Below are positions 10,021 to 19,600 of a DNA stretch of 64,000 bases, piece after piece. Source of the DNA: Wolbachia endosymbiont of Folsomia candida (GTDB lineage Bacteria; Pseudomonadota; Alphaproteobacteria; Rickettsiales; Anaplasmataceae); the NCBI RefSeq assembly GCF_001931755.2, contig NZ_CP015510.2:930001-994000 (forward strand), written 5' to 3'. How positions within the stretch are numbered: position 1 is the first letter of the stretch; every line of letters begins with the position of its first letter. Both the position numbers and the translations under genes were made by a program. The notes beneath the pieces were generated by a model, which had not been told where the DNA came from, searched no databases, and worked only from the letters and a program-made list of their open reading frames with translations.

Positions 10021-10049
10021 CTTCCTCTAAAATTAGGGGAAGTTTTTTG
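10021..10049 (+). terminator. Hairpin plus T-run upstream of the coiled-coil gene
   Basis: Stem CTTCCTC / GGGGAAG with an 8-base A/T loop followed by TTTTTT. It ends 24 bases before the ATG of the 1369-residue protein, so it may either end transcription from upstream or act as an attenuator in that gene's leader. Confidence 0.55.
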
Positions 10050-10072
10050 AATTTTAATAATGAGGTAATATT

Positions 10073-13000
10073 ATGGGAAATTCCGTTACAACTGATACAA
10101 CTAATCAAATTAATCCTACTGAGACTAACACTAAAAAGAAGCATAGGTGGATAACTATAAAGTTTGCTCATCTGCTCAATTACTTATCTTCAAAAATAAT
10201 AATTGGAGCATTAATTCGATTGGCAAGATTGGATAAATGGGCAATGAATGTTCTTGGATATTATTTTCATAATAACAATGAAAGAGCGGATGAAATTAAT
10301 GGGTTAGAGCCTGAAATCGAAGTAGAAGAAGTAATAGGACAAGATATGGGGGTTCAGGCTGCTCCTGTACAAAAAGAGCAAGAAGTTCAAACCGAGTTAT
10401 CGTTGAATGAATTGGAAATGAATTTTCAAGAGACTAAGGCATTACAGAAGAGGCTAGAAGATATTGAAAAAGAAAAAAAAGAACTTCAATTAGGGTTAGA
10501 CGGGCTAAAAGCCGAATTAACTAAAATGCAAAAGTTGAGCGAGCAATTACCAGGTTTAGAAAATGAGACGGAAAAATTAAAGCAAGAATTAAAACAAGAA
10601 AGAGAGAAATCGAAAAAAGGTGCGGAGTCTTCACAAACAGAATCAACTACAAAAGATGGAAAAATTACTGAGCTTACAGCACAAGTGAAATCATTAGAAG
10701 ATGAAAAAGAAGTGTTTGCTAAATATTTTGCAGTGCAAGCAGAGCAGCTTGAAAAATTTCAAGCAGAAAATAAATTGCTATTAGCAAAAAATGAAACATT
10801 AAACTCTGCACTTGATGAACTTAAGAATAGTTGCAAGGAATTAGAAAAAGCCATAAAGGAAAAAGAAGAAGAGTTCTCAAAAAAATTAAAGCGAGAATGT
10901 GAAAAGATACCTATCCTAACTGGAAAATTAGTTATATGCATCAGGGAATTTGCAAATAAAATAGAACAGCTTGAGGGAGAAATAAAAGCAAAAGACACGG
11001 AAATCAATAACTTAATGGCATCAAGTAAAGAATCAGATGAAGTTAAACAAGGAATAGAAACTAAAAATAGTGAGCAGCAGCAAACTATATCTGAGCAAGA
11101 GCAAAAAATAAAGGCGCTAGAATGGAATTTGATGCAATTACAAGAAAGTTTAGATGGTGCAAATAAAAAACTGGAAGAAAGAGATGGTACAATTACACTA
11201 CTTACTGATGACAATACAAATGTAAATCAACGTTTGCAAACGAAAACAAGTGAACTTGAAGGTGAAGTTAGTAGGTTACAGAGCGATATTGGTGCTAAAG
11301 ATGCTGAACTAAAAGGAGTAAAAGAAAAATTAGGTAAGGAAGAAGAAAAAGTAACTAGGCTTCAGGCAAAATTGCCATCTTTAAGAGAAAAAGAAAATAG
11401 AATTAATGAGTCCTTGAGACAAGAGCAAGCGGCTCTTGAAAGATTGAATACTGAGCTAGAGCAAGTAAAACACAAAAACGCAGGATTAGAAGGTGAAGTT
11501 AGTGAATTAAATGGAAATATTGACGCTAAAGATCTTGCAGCGAATGCACTGCAAGAAGATTTAATTGCAAAAGATACTAAGTTGAATGATTTAGAAAAAG
11601 CAAAAACCACACTTCAGGAAAACCATGATGAACTTTCTAAATATCTGGAAGAAAAACGAGAAGAACTAGAGAGGATTAAAAGTGAATTAGAGGGAAAGAT
11701 TGGTGCTAAAGATGCTGAAGTGAATAAACTACGAGAAGATTTAACTGCAAAAGGGCGAGAGATTGATGCGCTTAACGGAAAATTTAGATTATTAGAAGAA
11801 GAAAAAAGAAAATTAGAAGAATCTTTAGGGAAAAAACAACAAGAATTAGATCAGGTTATAATGGAAAAGGAACAATTAGCAGAAAAAATTCGTGAGCTAC
11901 AGAGCGATATTGGTGATAAAAATCTTGAAGTGAAGCAACTGCTAGAAGATTTAACTGCAAAAGATATTGAGTTAGATAAGAAAGAAGAAGAATATAGAGT
12001 GTTAGAAGAAAAAAAAATCAGACTTCAGGAAAACCACGATGAACTTGCTAAATCTCTAGAAGAAAAAGAACAAGAATTAGAGCAAGTTAGAAGGGAAAAT
12101 GCAGAAAAAGTTATAAATCTAAATAATGAAATATCAGGCCTGCTATTACAACAGGATGAGCTAAGAGTTAAGTTAAAAGGAATGGAGGAGTTAGAAGACA
12201 GAAATGAAGAATTATTTGATAACTTGAGACATAGCACAGAAAAGAATAATGGATTAACAACTAGTATTCAAAGCTTAAATAGTCAGCTAGAAATCTTACG
12301 TGGTGATTTGGCAGAAGAGAAAAAAATACTTCAAGAGATGAGAGGCAAAAATCTTGATCTTGATGGGCAATTAAAGTCCTCAAGAGAAGCACATGAAGCT
12401 ACAAAGCTTGATTTAAACAATCAAATAAATGAATTGACAGACAAACTAGAAGAGGAACAAGCTGAGCATGAAATAGTGCTAGCAAAGTTGAACAAGGAAT
12501 TCAAAGAAGCAAAAGAAGAAGAAACTAGGCTAAGAGGGCAAATTGCTGGATTAAATGTACAATTGGATAAATCGCAAAAAAAAGTAGAAGAATTAGAAAC
12601 GAATAAAGCAAGTGTGGAAGCATGGAAAACTACTGCTGTAAAAGGGAATCAGGAGTTATTAGGTGAAATCGACAAGTTAAAAAGAGTTGAAATTAATTTA
12701 TCTCAACAAAATGACCTTTTAAATGCAGAATTAAAGCGTGAAAGAGGTGATGTTAAGAGACTGGAAAAGATTGTATCTGAAAGAGATAAAACGAGAGAGA
12801 GGTTATCAGAAGTAAAGAAGCAAGTTGAAAGTCTACAAATTAAACTGAAAGATGGTGAAGCTAAAGTTAAGCAAGTACAAGAAGAAAAAGATGCATTAGA
12901 AGCTGACATAAAGAGAGTAAAAGATGAACTTGAGATAACACGGAGCAATTTGTCAGACGTAACAAGACACCATCAAGATGCGCAAAAAATTACTGATGAG

Positions 13001-14182
13001 CTATTAGATCAAAATAAAGAATTACAAAGAAAAATTCAAGAACTACAACAAGTGAAAGTTCAAGAGCCAGATAGAGTATCTCTAAAATCAAGTAGCAGAT
13101 CTATTAAATCAGGCTTATTAAAACTCTATCGCAAGCCTGGTAAATTTTTGCCGTTTCAAAGTGTGAAAGACTTTTTAACCGATAAAAATGCAGAGTTAAA
13201 AGGAAGCTTTCCTGAATTAGAAGAGCAACATTTTTGTCATAAAGTTGTTAAAAAAGTTCAAAAATGCCTATCAAATGAAAATGGTGGAAAATTTAAAAAC
13301 ACTAGATTACTTGAATTGTTAGAATATAACTTGAGAGAATCAGCACAGAAAGTTATAGGCAATAGTGTTAGAGAAGTTATTAATAAAAAAAATGAGCACA
13401 GTAAGGAGAATAAGTATTATGACAGTGGAAAAGCAATCAATGCAGCATTACTTAATGTGACTGAAAACAAGAAGATGTTAGAAAAAGAATTATTATCTTC
13501 TATTGAAAAATGCATGAAAGAATTAAAATTTGATGGAAAAGATGCAGTGAAAATTAAGAATTCTGCTTTACAAAAATTTATGAAAATAAAAAATGAAGGA
13601 TTACTAAATGTTCCAAAAAACAATGGAACGTTAGAAGAAGAATTATTATCTTCAATTAAAAAGTGTACAAGTGAATTAAAGATGAATGAAGAAGATGCAG
13701 TTGCAATTAAGAATTCCGCTTTACAAAAATTTACGAAAAAGAAAAATAACAAAGGTTTAGCAGGATCACTTGAAGCAATTGTTATGGGAGAATTACTTAA
13801 AGCAATTGTAGTAAAAGAATTAGTAGAAGCTAGAATGAATACTTTTTCAAGTATAATTCGTGAGGATGGTGGAAATATGCTTGCGTCAAGCATAAGAGAT
13901 AAATTTCTATCTTCGGAAAAAAAGTGCAGTCAAAGTCAAGTTCCAGCAGAAAGCGATACATACCAACTCAACCAACGCATTATAGATAAATATAAGAATG
14001 TTGAAAAAAAACAAGACAAGGTCAATACACCTAATACTTCTGTAAGCGAACTAAGCACTAATAAATCACATGCAGCTTCAGTAAAAAGAAGTGACAAATC
14101 AGCTGCTAATGAATCACATACAGCTTCAGTAGAAAAGAAAAAAGGTACTATGCTTGGACGGCTTAGTACACTGATGTCATAG
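10073..14182 (+). CDS. 1369-residue coiled-coil protein with duplicated C-terminal module
   Basis: The N-terminal 70 residues are basic and partly hydrophobic (IKFAHLLNYLSSKIIIGALI), possibly a membrane-associating segment. Residues about 110-1000 are almost continuous heptad-type coiled coil rich in Glu, Lys and Leu, with internal repeats built on phrases such as IGAKDAE, LTAKDIELD and LQENHDELAKSLEEK. The C-terminal 350 residues are different: globular-looking, with a module occurring twice (LLSSIEKCMKELKFDGKDAV and LLSSIKKCTSELKMNEEDAV, each followed by KIKNSALQKF-type sequence). A Ser/Ala-rich tail repeats SHAASV / SHTASV. I do not recognise a family. Long coiled coils are common in effectors and structural proteins, but function here is open. 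The ATG follows GAGG at a normal distance. Confidence 0.8.
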   Translation: MGNSVTTDTTNQINPTETNTKKKHRWITIKFAHLLNYLSSKIIIGALIRLARLDKWAMNVLGYYFHNNNERADEINGLEPEIEVEEVIGQDMGVQAAPVQKEQEVQTELSLNELEMNFQETKALQKRLEDIEKEKKELQLGLDGLKAELTKMQKLSEQLPGLENETEKLKQELKQEREKSKKGAESSQTESTTKDGKITELTAQVKSLEDEKEVFAKYFAVQAEQLEKFQAENKLLLAKNETLNSALDELKNSCKELEKAIKEKEEEFSKKLKRECEKIPILTGKLVICIREFANKIEQLEGEIKAKDTEINNLMASSKESDEVKQGIETKNSEQQQTISEQEQKIKALEWNLMQLQESLDGANKKLEERDGTITLLTDDNTNVNQRLQTKTSELEGEVSRLQSDIGAKDAELKGVKEKLGKEEEKVTRLQAKLPSLREKENRINESLRQEQAALERLNTELEQVKHKNAGLEGEVSELNGNIDAKDLAANALQEDLIAKDTKLNDLEKAKTTLQENHDELSKYLEEKREELERIKSELEGKIGAKDAEVNKLREDLTAKGREIDALNGKFRLLEEEKRKLEESLGKKQQELDQVIMEKEQLAEKIRELQSDIGDKNLEVKQLLEDLTAKDIELDKKEEEYRVLEEKKIRLQENHDELAKSLEEKEQELEQVRRENAEKVINLNNEISGLLLQQDELRVKLKGMEELEDRNEELFDNLRHSTEKNNGLTTSIQSLNSQLEILRGDLAEEKKILQEMRGKNLDLDGQLKSSREAHEATKLDLNNQINELTDKLEEEQAEHEIVLAKLNKEFKEAKEEETRLRGQIAGLNVQLDKSQKKVEELETNKASVEAWKTTAVKGNQELLGEIDKLKRVEINLSQQNDLLNAELKRERGDVKRLEKIVSERDKTRERLSEVKKQVESLQIKLKDGEAKVKQVQEEKDALEADIKRVKDELEITRSNLSDVTRHHQDAQKITDELLDQNKELQRKIQELQQVKVQEPDRVSLKSSSRSIKSGLLKLYRKPGKFLPFQSVKDFLTDKNAELKGSFPELEEQHFCHKVVKKVQKCLSNENGGKFKNTRLLELLEYNLRESAQKVIGNSVREVINKKNEHSKENKYYDSGKAINAALLNVTENKKMLEKELLSSIEKCMKELKFDGKDAVKIKNSALQKFMKIKNEGLLNVPKNNGTLEEELLSSIKKCTSELKMNEEDAVAIKNSALQKFTKKKNNKGLAGSLEAIVMGELLKAIVVKELVEARMNTFSSIIREDGGNMLASSIRDKFLSSEKKCSQSQVPAESDTYQLNQRIIDKYKNVEKKQDKVNTPNTSVSELSTNKSHAASVKRSDKSAANESHTASVEKKKGTMLGRLSTLMS

Positions 14183-14190
14183 AACCATCA

Positions 14191-15552
14191 CTAATATGCA
14201 GAGTTAGTCAACTTTTTAGCATAAAGCATTAACTCATCTTTTGTTAAAGTGTAGGAGCTGTTTTCCCAGTGTTGTTTTATCAACTCTAAGCTCCTACCTA
14301 AATTTTTTCCTGGCTGATATCCTATATTTATTAAATCGTCACCAGACAAAGGAAATTTTGGAATATTAAATGTACTAGCAAATGAAATGTACTGATTTAT
14401 CACGTCAACATTTTCTCCGGACTCAGCACCACAAATTTTTACTAAATCACAATAAAATTCTGCACCATATAGAGAGATATACTTTTTTTGTTCGCTTTCT
14501 GAAAGCTCTATTGGAATATTGTTAGACAATAAAAATAATAGCTTTTTACTTTGCTTATTTGAAAGGCGGAGGAATTTGCATATGTATTTCCCAAGATTTT
14601 CCTGGATCCCAGTGTCACGCGCTGGGATGACACTGGGGAAGGCTACTAGGATGACAGATGGTACTGGGATAACAGATGGTTCTGCAATATCAGTAGTTCT
14701 GAGAAGTAATGCTAATTTTACTAATGGATCTGTTTGTTTGGTGTCATCAGAGTAGCTGACACTGAGATCTAGAGAAAACGAGAGTCCAGCGTTACGCGCT
14801 GGAATGACAGATGATTGCCCAGCACCTGCAAAAATATCAGAAGATAAAATTTCACATTTTACTTCTTGTGGTATGATTTTTTGCAAAACCTCAGATTTTT
14901 GCATGCTTTTGAGTGTAGAGACAGGATTATCACACTCTAGCAACTTAAATATTTCATCCCTTATTCTCTCTCCAGAGAGGTTGAAAATTTTATGTGAATG
15001 TTTTTTGCATACTTCCAATACTTCGCTACTTAAATCTCCTATGCATATTTTCGCGTGAAACCGAAAAGCTCTTAAAATACGTAAATAATCCTCTTTAATT
15101 CTATCTTCAGCATTACCTATAAAGTTTAATCTCCTCGCTTTCAGATCCTTAATACCATCAAAATAGTCGTATATATGGCCGTGCTTGTCTGCGTACAGGG
15201 CATTAAATGTAAAATCGCGCCTAGAAGCATCCATCCGCCAATCGTCAGTAAATTCTACTTTCGCGTGCCTGCCGTCACATTGAGTATCATGCCTTAGTGT
15301 TGTAATTTCAAAAGATCTCTGATTTAAGATTGCAGTGATAGTTCCATGCTTTAAACCAGTTGGAATAGTTTTTATATTATGGAGTTTTAAAGCCTTAATT
15401 ACCTGCTCAGGAAGTAGATTAGTAGCTAAGTCGATATCGTGAACATCTCTATTTAGTATTGCATCCCTTACACACCCGCCTACAAGCCTTGCTGTGCCAC
15501 CAAATTCCTCTATTGCATCAATTATTAAATTAGTCTCATGGTCAATTTGCAT
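14191..15552 (-). CDS. cca: CCA-adding enzyme / poly(A) polymerase-type tRNA nucleotidyltransferase
   Basis: 453 residues. Class II nucleotidyltransferases of this family add or repair the 3' CCA of tRNA. The head shows VGGCVRD near residue 24, DIDLATN with the metal-binding Asp pair, then RRDFTFNALYAD and EDYLRILRAFRFHAK. Residues about 248-318 are not typical of the family. They are made of in-frame palindromic repeats (SVIPARNAG, SVIPVPSVI, SVIPARDTG), so the body is interrupted by about 70 foreign residues, after which a family-like C-terminal helical domain resumes. The tRNA-Leu and tRNA-Gln genes in this window encode their own CCA, so the enzyme may act mainly in repair or on other tRNAs. 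It ends 8 bases from the stop of the convergent coiled-coil gene. Confidence 0.88.
   Translation of the reverse strand: MQIDHETNLIIDAIEEFGGTARLVGGCVRDAILNRDVHDIDLATNLLPEQVIKALKLHNIKTIPTGLKHGTITAILNQRSFEITTLRHDTQCDGRHAKVEFTDDWRMDASRRDFTFNALYADKHGHIYDYFDGIKDLKARRLNFIGNAEDRIKEDYLRILRAFRFHAKICIGDLSSEVLEVCKKHSHKIFNLSGERIRDEIFKLLECDNPVSTLKSMQKSEVLQKIIPQEVKCEILSSDIFAGAGQSSVIPARNAGLSFSLDLSVSYSDDTKQTDPLVKLALLLRTTDIAEPSVIPVPSVILVAFPSVIPARDTGIQENLGKYICKFLRLSNKQSKKLLFLLSNNIPIELSESEQKKYISLYGAEFYCDLVKICGAESGENVDVINQYISFASTFNIPKFPLSGDDLINIGYQPGKNLGRSLELIKQHWENSSYTLTKDELMLYAKKLTNSAY
14604..14632. repeat. Palindromic element inside cca (first)
   Basis: Arms GGATCCCAGTG / CGCTGGGATG around TCACG; in frame in the cca gene. 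A further degenerate half copy (CACTGGGG...GGATGACAG) follows to about 14653. Confidence 0.85.
14742..14809. repeat. Compound palindromic element inside cca (second)
   Basis: Two-part form as in addB and the uracil-DNA glycosylase: GTCATCAGAGTAGCTGACAC followed 30 bases on by GTCCAGCG / CGCTGGAATGACA. In frame in cca. Confidence 0.85.
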
Positions 15553-15606
15553 TTGGATATACTGCTCTCTAGTTCATATTATATGAAATATAAGCATTTT
15601 TGCAAA

Positions 15607-15631
15607 AGCCCTACAAAAATATATAGGGCTT
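15607..15631 (-). terminator. Terminator downstream of the OTU C-terminal half
   Basis: Stem AGCCCTA / TAGGGCT with an A/T loop, then TTTTGC on the minus strand. Sequence and following bases closely match the hairpin after the intact OTU gene at 33.87 kb, which supports common ancestry of the two genes' 3' flanks. Confidence 0.7.
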
Positions 15632-15638
15632 TAAAAAC

Positions 15639-16394
15639 TTATTTTATAAGTTGTTGTATATGTTGTTGATGAGGACTTAACCTTACTTCTTGCATACTAC
15701 AGCTTGGCTTTAAATAAGCTTTCATAATCTCATTTGCAAGACGATTAGCACCTCCTCCATGCACTATTTCCGCTGACAATTTATCTACATAGCATTTGGC
15801 ATCTTTTTTAAAATTTTTTATATTTTCTATCATAAAAGAGTTATATTCTTGCTTTTGAAGCTTCATTGCTAACTCATAATCATCTTCCTCTTGTTGCAAT
15901 CTTGCTGCAAGTTCACGATCTTCATCTTCTTGCTGAAGTTTTGCTTTCTCTTCTGGTTGTTTTGCTAAATGTTCCTGAAAAGCATTTATCATGAATGAGC
16001 TAATCACTTGTGCTTGACGCTCCATTTGTTCTTGCATTACAACTTTAGCTCTAGAGTAATGATTTCCTCCAAGATATATCGTTTCTCGCTCTTTATTACC
16101 CCATAATTGCTGATTTCTCTCGTAACCTTCATTTATCATTTCTGGACTTGGTTTAAAGACCATAGGATTATCGTTTCCAATAAAAAGGTCAATCTCAATA
16201 TTAGCCAAAGATGCTAAAATAGAAATTTCATCAGCACGAATAAAATAGCCTTGTTGACTTATCTTATTCAAGTATATGTTGTAGAGAGCACTGGTGTTGA
16301 ATTCTGATTCTGCTCGGCTTTGTTGCATCGCTACGCAAAGATTTGAAATTATTAATAAAACTTTCCCTTTTTTCGTCATCCGAGTAGCGGACAC
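15639..16394 (-). pseudogene. C-terminal half of an OTU deubiquitinase-like protein (separated from its N-terminal half)
   Basis: The open frame is 251 residues, but only residues 28-251 are native; the first 27 are translated from an IS-like end and a palindromic repeat. It contains the second half of an OTU-type cysteine protease: FIRADEISILASLANIEIDLF and the His motif LGGNHYSR (His112). Two LAxxL helices follow (RELAARLQQEE and YELAMKLQKQE, residues 158-183), then a basic region. The catalytic Cys half is missing here. It is found on the opposite strand at 34020-34458, ending at the same 9 bases (GAGCAGAAT). Joined at that point the frame is continuous. As it stands the product would lack the catalytic Cys and is probably inactive. 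Confidence 0.85.
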
Positions 16395-16518
16395 TGGGAT
16401 CTAACAAGCGAAGGTTGCATATAACACGTTGTTGGCATTGAAAATATATAAACAGATTCTAGCGTCACGCGCTAGAATGACAAAGGCGTGTAGTGTTTTT
16501 GAGCGATGCAACAAAGCC
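16316..16518. mobile_element. 203-base element with IS903-like terminal inverted repeats
   Basis: Ends GGCTTTGTTGCATCGCT and AGCGATGCAACAAAGCC are a perfect 17-base inverted repeat. The first 13 bases equal the ends of the IS5/IS903-like element at 34459-35551. The interior has no transposase and consists largely of a compound palindromic repeat (16375-16482). The left flank is the 9-base OTU sequence (ATTCTGCTC on this strand) but the right flank is not, so it sits at a rearrangement junction. Confidence 0.7.
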
Positions 16519-16547
16519 ATTCCAGTGTCAAAAGCACTGGAATGACA
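16519..16547. repeat. Palindromic element beside the 203-base element
   Basis: Arms ATTCCAGTG / CACTGGAAT with loop TCAAAAG, followed by GACACC. Confidence 0.8.
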
Positions 16548-16620
16548 CCATTTTTTACACTTTTGCCTTAAAGTTGGAATGTTCGTAGAGTTGTGGATTT
16601 ATTCGCGGTATCTCGTAGTA

Positions 16621-16644
16621 GATCCCGCTAACAAGCAGCGGGAT
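16621..16644. repeat. Short perfect palindrome of a second family
   Basis: ATCCCGCT / AGCGGGAT stem with a short loop, lying just after the stop of the 1794-residue gene. It may act as that gene's terminator, although no T-run follows on the minus strand. Confidence 0.5.
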
Positions 16645-16650
16645 AAAGAA

Positions 16651-19600
16651 TTACCCCGCACATGCCAGTATCTCTATGCTGTTTACAAGACTTGGTTTCG
16701 GATGCGTAAATGCAGTAGCAGGAAGATCTTCTTTTTTAGATTCTAATCTTGCTCCTTTTCCAAATTCTTGCAATACTTGAGCATATACTTCCTCTATTGT
16801 TGGGTTGTCACTCCAAGTAATTTTATCACCACATCCTCTTAATTCTTTAAGGAATATTGTTAACATTTCACAAACATATTTTGTCATCTGATCCTGATCT
16901 TTTGGCTCACCAAAATGTTCAATTGCTTTTTGTGCCCTCTGTGGACTGGTGTCTGTAAACGTTGTGATAATTCGATCGAGAAAACCTTCACCTCCTCCAG
17001 CGAACTTACCTAATATAAAAGGGAAAGCTGTTGCAGCGAACTTAATTGAAGAAAATACGGTTGTTCCGCTATCAATATCGTTAGTACGAATGCCCTGAGT
17101 AGCAAACAGAGCCTCTGTTATATCAATGTTTTTATCATTTAAAGTCTTTACAAATAGCTGCTGAAGTAGTGTAACAGGATCAACTTCATTGCTATCTGAG
17201 TTACCACCTAACCTCTCTCCAATAACCTTGGCTAGATCGAGTTTACCAAAAGTGATATTCTTTATTAATTCACAATCTTTCTTTAAACCATTAGTATAAT
17301 GGTTAAATTTTGCTGACATAATATACTTGAACATACCTTCCATATGTTCCAAAGCCTCAGTAACATCATCTGGTTCTATTTCATCAAAATTTCTATTCAC
17401 TAAATTTTCATGAAATTTAGTGATTCTCTTTACTTTTTCTTCTGAATTATTACTACCAGGTTCCATCACATCAAATAGCATTTTTAACCTTAGATGTTCT
17501 GACCCTTCCTTATCCATCAGCGGTACCACTATATTAGTGAATAACTCTAGAAATTCTGTACTGGAGATGTAACTATTATAATCTTCAAGATTTTTTACCT
17601 TCTCAACAAACCCTGGAAATACCTGAAATAACCACATAAAGCATTTTAGGTCGTAATTCTTAGTAATACTTTTATATACTGAAATCCTCTTAGATACGTC
17701 TATTTGCTTATCACTATCAGAATCTTTCCATGCTCGCTCTTCTTTACCTAGGTCTTCTATTCTTTTTACCAACCTTGCTTGCTCTCCTTGTAATTTTTCA
17801 AGCTTTGTCTTTTCTTCTGTAAATTGATTTATGTGTGAAAGAAGTCTCTTTACATCAGCGTATGTTGTCTGTACTTCACTATTATTGTAATCAGCAATAC
17901 CTTTATATATCAAATTAAACAATACTTCAATTTGAGTTTGATTTTTGTAATTTTCTATACTTTCCTGAGATTCTTTCACACTTTTTTGAATATCTTTCTC
18001 TTTTGGCATCATTTTTATATGCCTAGTAATTTCTTCAAGTGCTTCTTCAAGTTCTTTTGCTTCTTTCTGTATATTATCGTTTTCGCTGTATTTATGTGAG
18101 TCTATGCACTTTTCGCATAAAGAATATAATTTAGCTACGTGTCTTTTGATTCTGCTACTATCCTCTTTGTTGAAAAAATCTTTATATTGTTCAGAAATAA
18201 TACCTTCTATCTTCTTTGTTGTTTCTTGTAAGGATTCAATTTTTTTTCTACTATCAGGATCATAATTTATTAAAGAGCCCACCTCAATATTATCTCTATT
18301 ACCTTGTAGGATTTCTTGCACATTATGTAGCATTTGAGCAAGACCTGTTAGCTTATCTTCTGTCTCAACAACTTTTTCTAATCCACTTTTTAGTCCATTT
18401 ATAATTAATCCCAGGTTACCAATTTTGCCTTTCAAATCTTGAGTTTCAAATGCTCCCAAATCTTTGCCATGTTTTTTATTGAATTCATTCAAAGACCTGT
18501 TTGTCTCATTTAACTCTTCTTCAATGCCACTCAATTGCCTTTTTATGACGCTATTCTTTTCACTCTCAGTGATTTCTTTTTGCTCTCCATTTTTTCTTTC
18601 TACTACTCCGACGCATCTGTTTTTTTCGTTGTACTCGTTTTGAAATTCTTTTTTCTTCTTAATTAAGCTTTTCTCTTCAGCCTTCAGTTTGTTTTCTTCT
18701 TTCTTTAAAGGTGCCATTTCCTTTTCAACTTTTGTTCTTGCCTTTCTAAGAATCACTCTCTCTATGAAAGTAAGTTCATCTTTTTTTTCCAAGGCTTTAG
18801 AAATTTCTTGTTCTGTAGGATTAAGTCTCCAATTCCACAAGTGCACCACTAAAGTAAACAGTTCTATGGCTAAGCGTTTAAGAAAATTGCTCTCAATTTT
18901 AAGCTTTTCGTTAATTTTATCTCTGTTTTTCTCATAAGGCTCAAGTTCACCAGAGAGAATCATTAATTCGTCCAGAACATTAGTTATCTTTGACTCAATA
19001 CCTCTGATGTTAAACATTAGTACGCTATCCCCTACTATTATGTGGTTCTTCTTGCACTCTTTCTTTAGCGCGGAAGTAACGTTTTGCAAAGTTTGAATCA
19101 AAGCTTTGTGTGTTTTACCATTTTTATATTCTTCATTCTTATGTAACTCACGGTATGTAGAACAAATAAATTCAATAACTCTATCTGCAATTTCACTTTC
19201 TCCTTCGCTGTGATGTGCACTAATAATCTCCTCCACCTTCTCAGTCATTCTCTTAGCAAATTCTTGTAGATCAATTTTACCTTTTTCTGTTTCACCCATC
19301 TCAATAGGGCTACCATTTTCAAGCTGATCTTTCGTCTTATCAGGGTTGCTAATTTTAGAAGAGCTAACGAAAGATGATGATATAATTGGCCCGTTTTCAC
19401 GTCCAGTTCTACCAACACCCTGCTGCCTACGTTTTGGATCGTCTTTTGTTGTCTCTATAACAAAAACATTATATAGATTTTTGTTATCAAACCCTGAGGT
19501 TTCACCCTTGAAGAAGGCGCCACGAACACTTGCTTGTGAAAGTTCATCACTAAGGCATTCCTCTATAGAATCAGATGCAAGCTCAATGCATATTGGTCTT

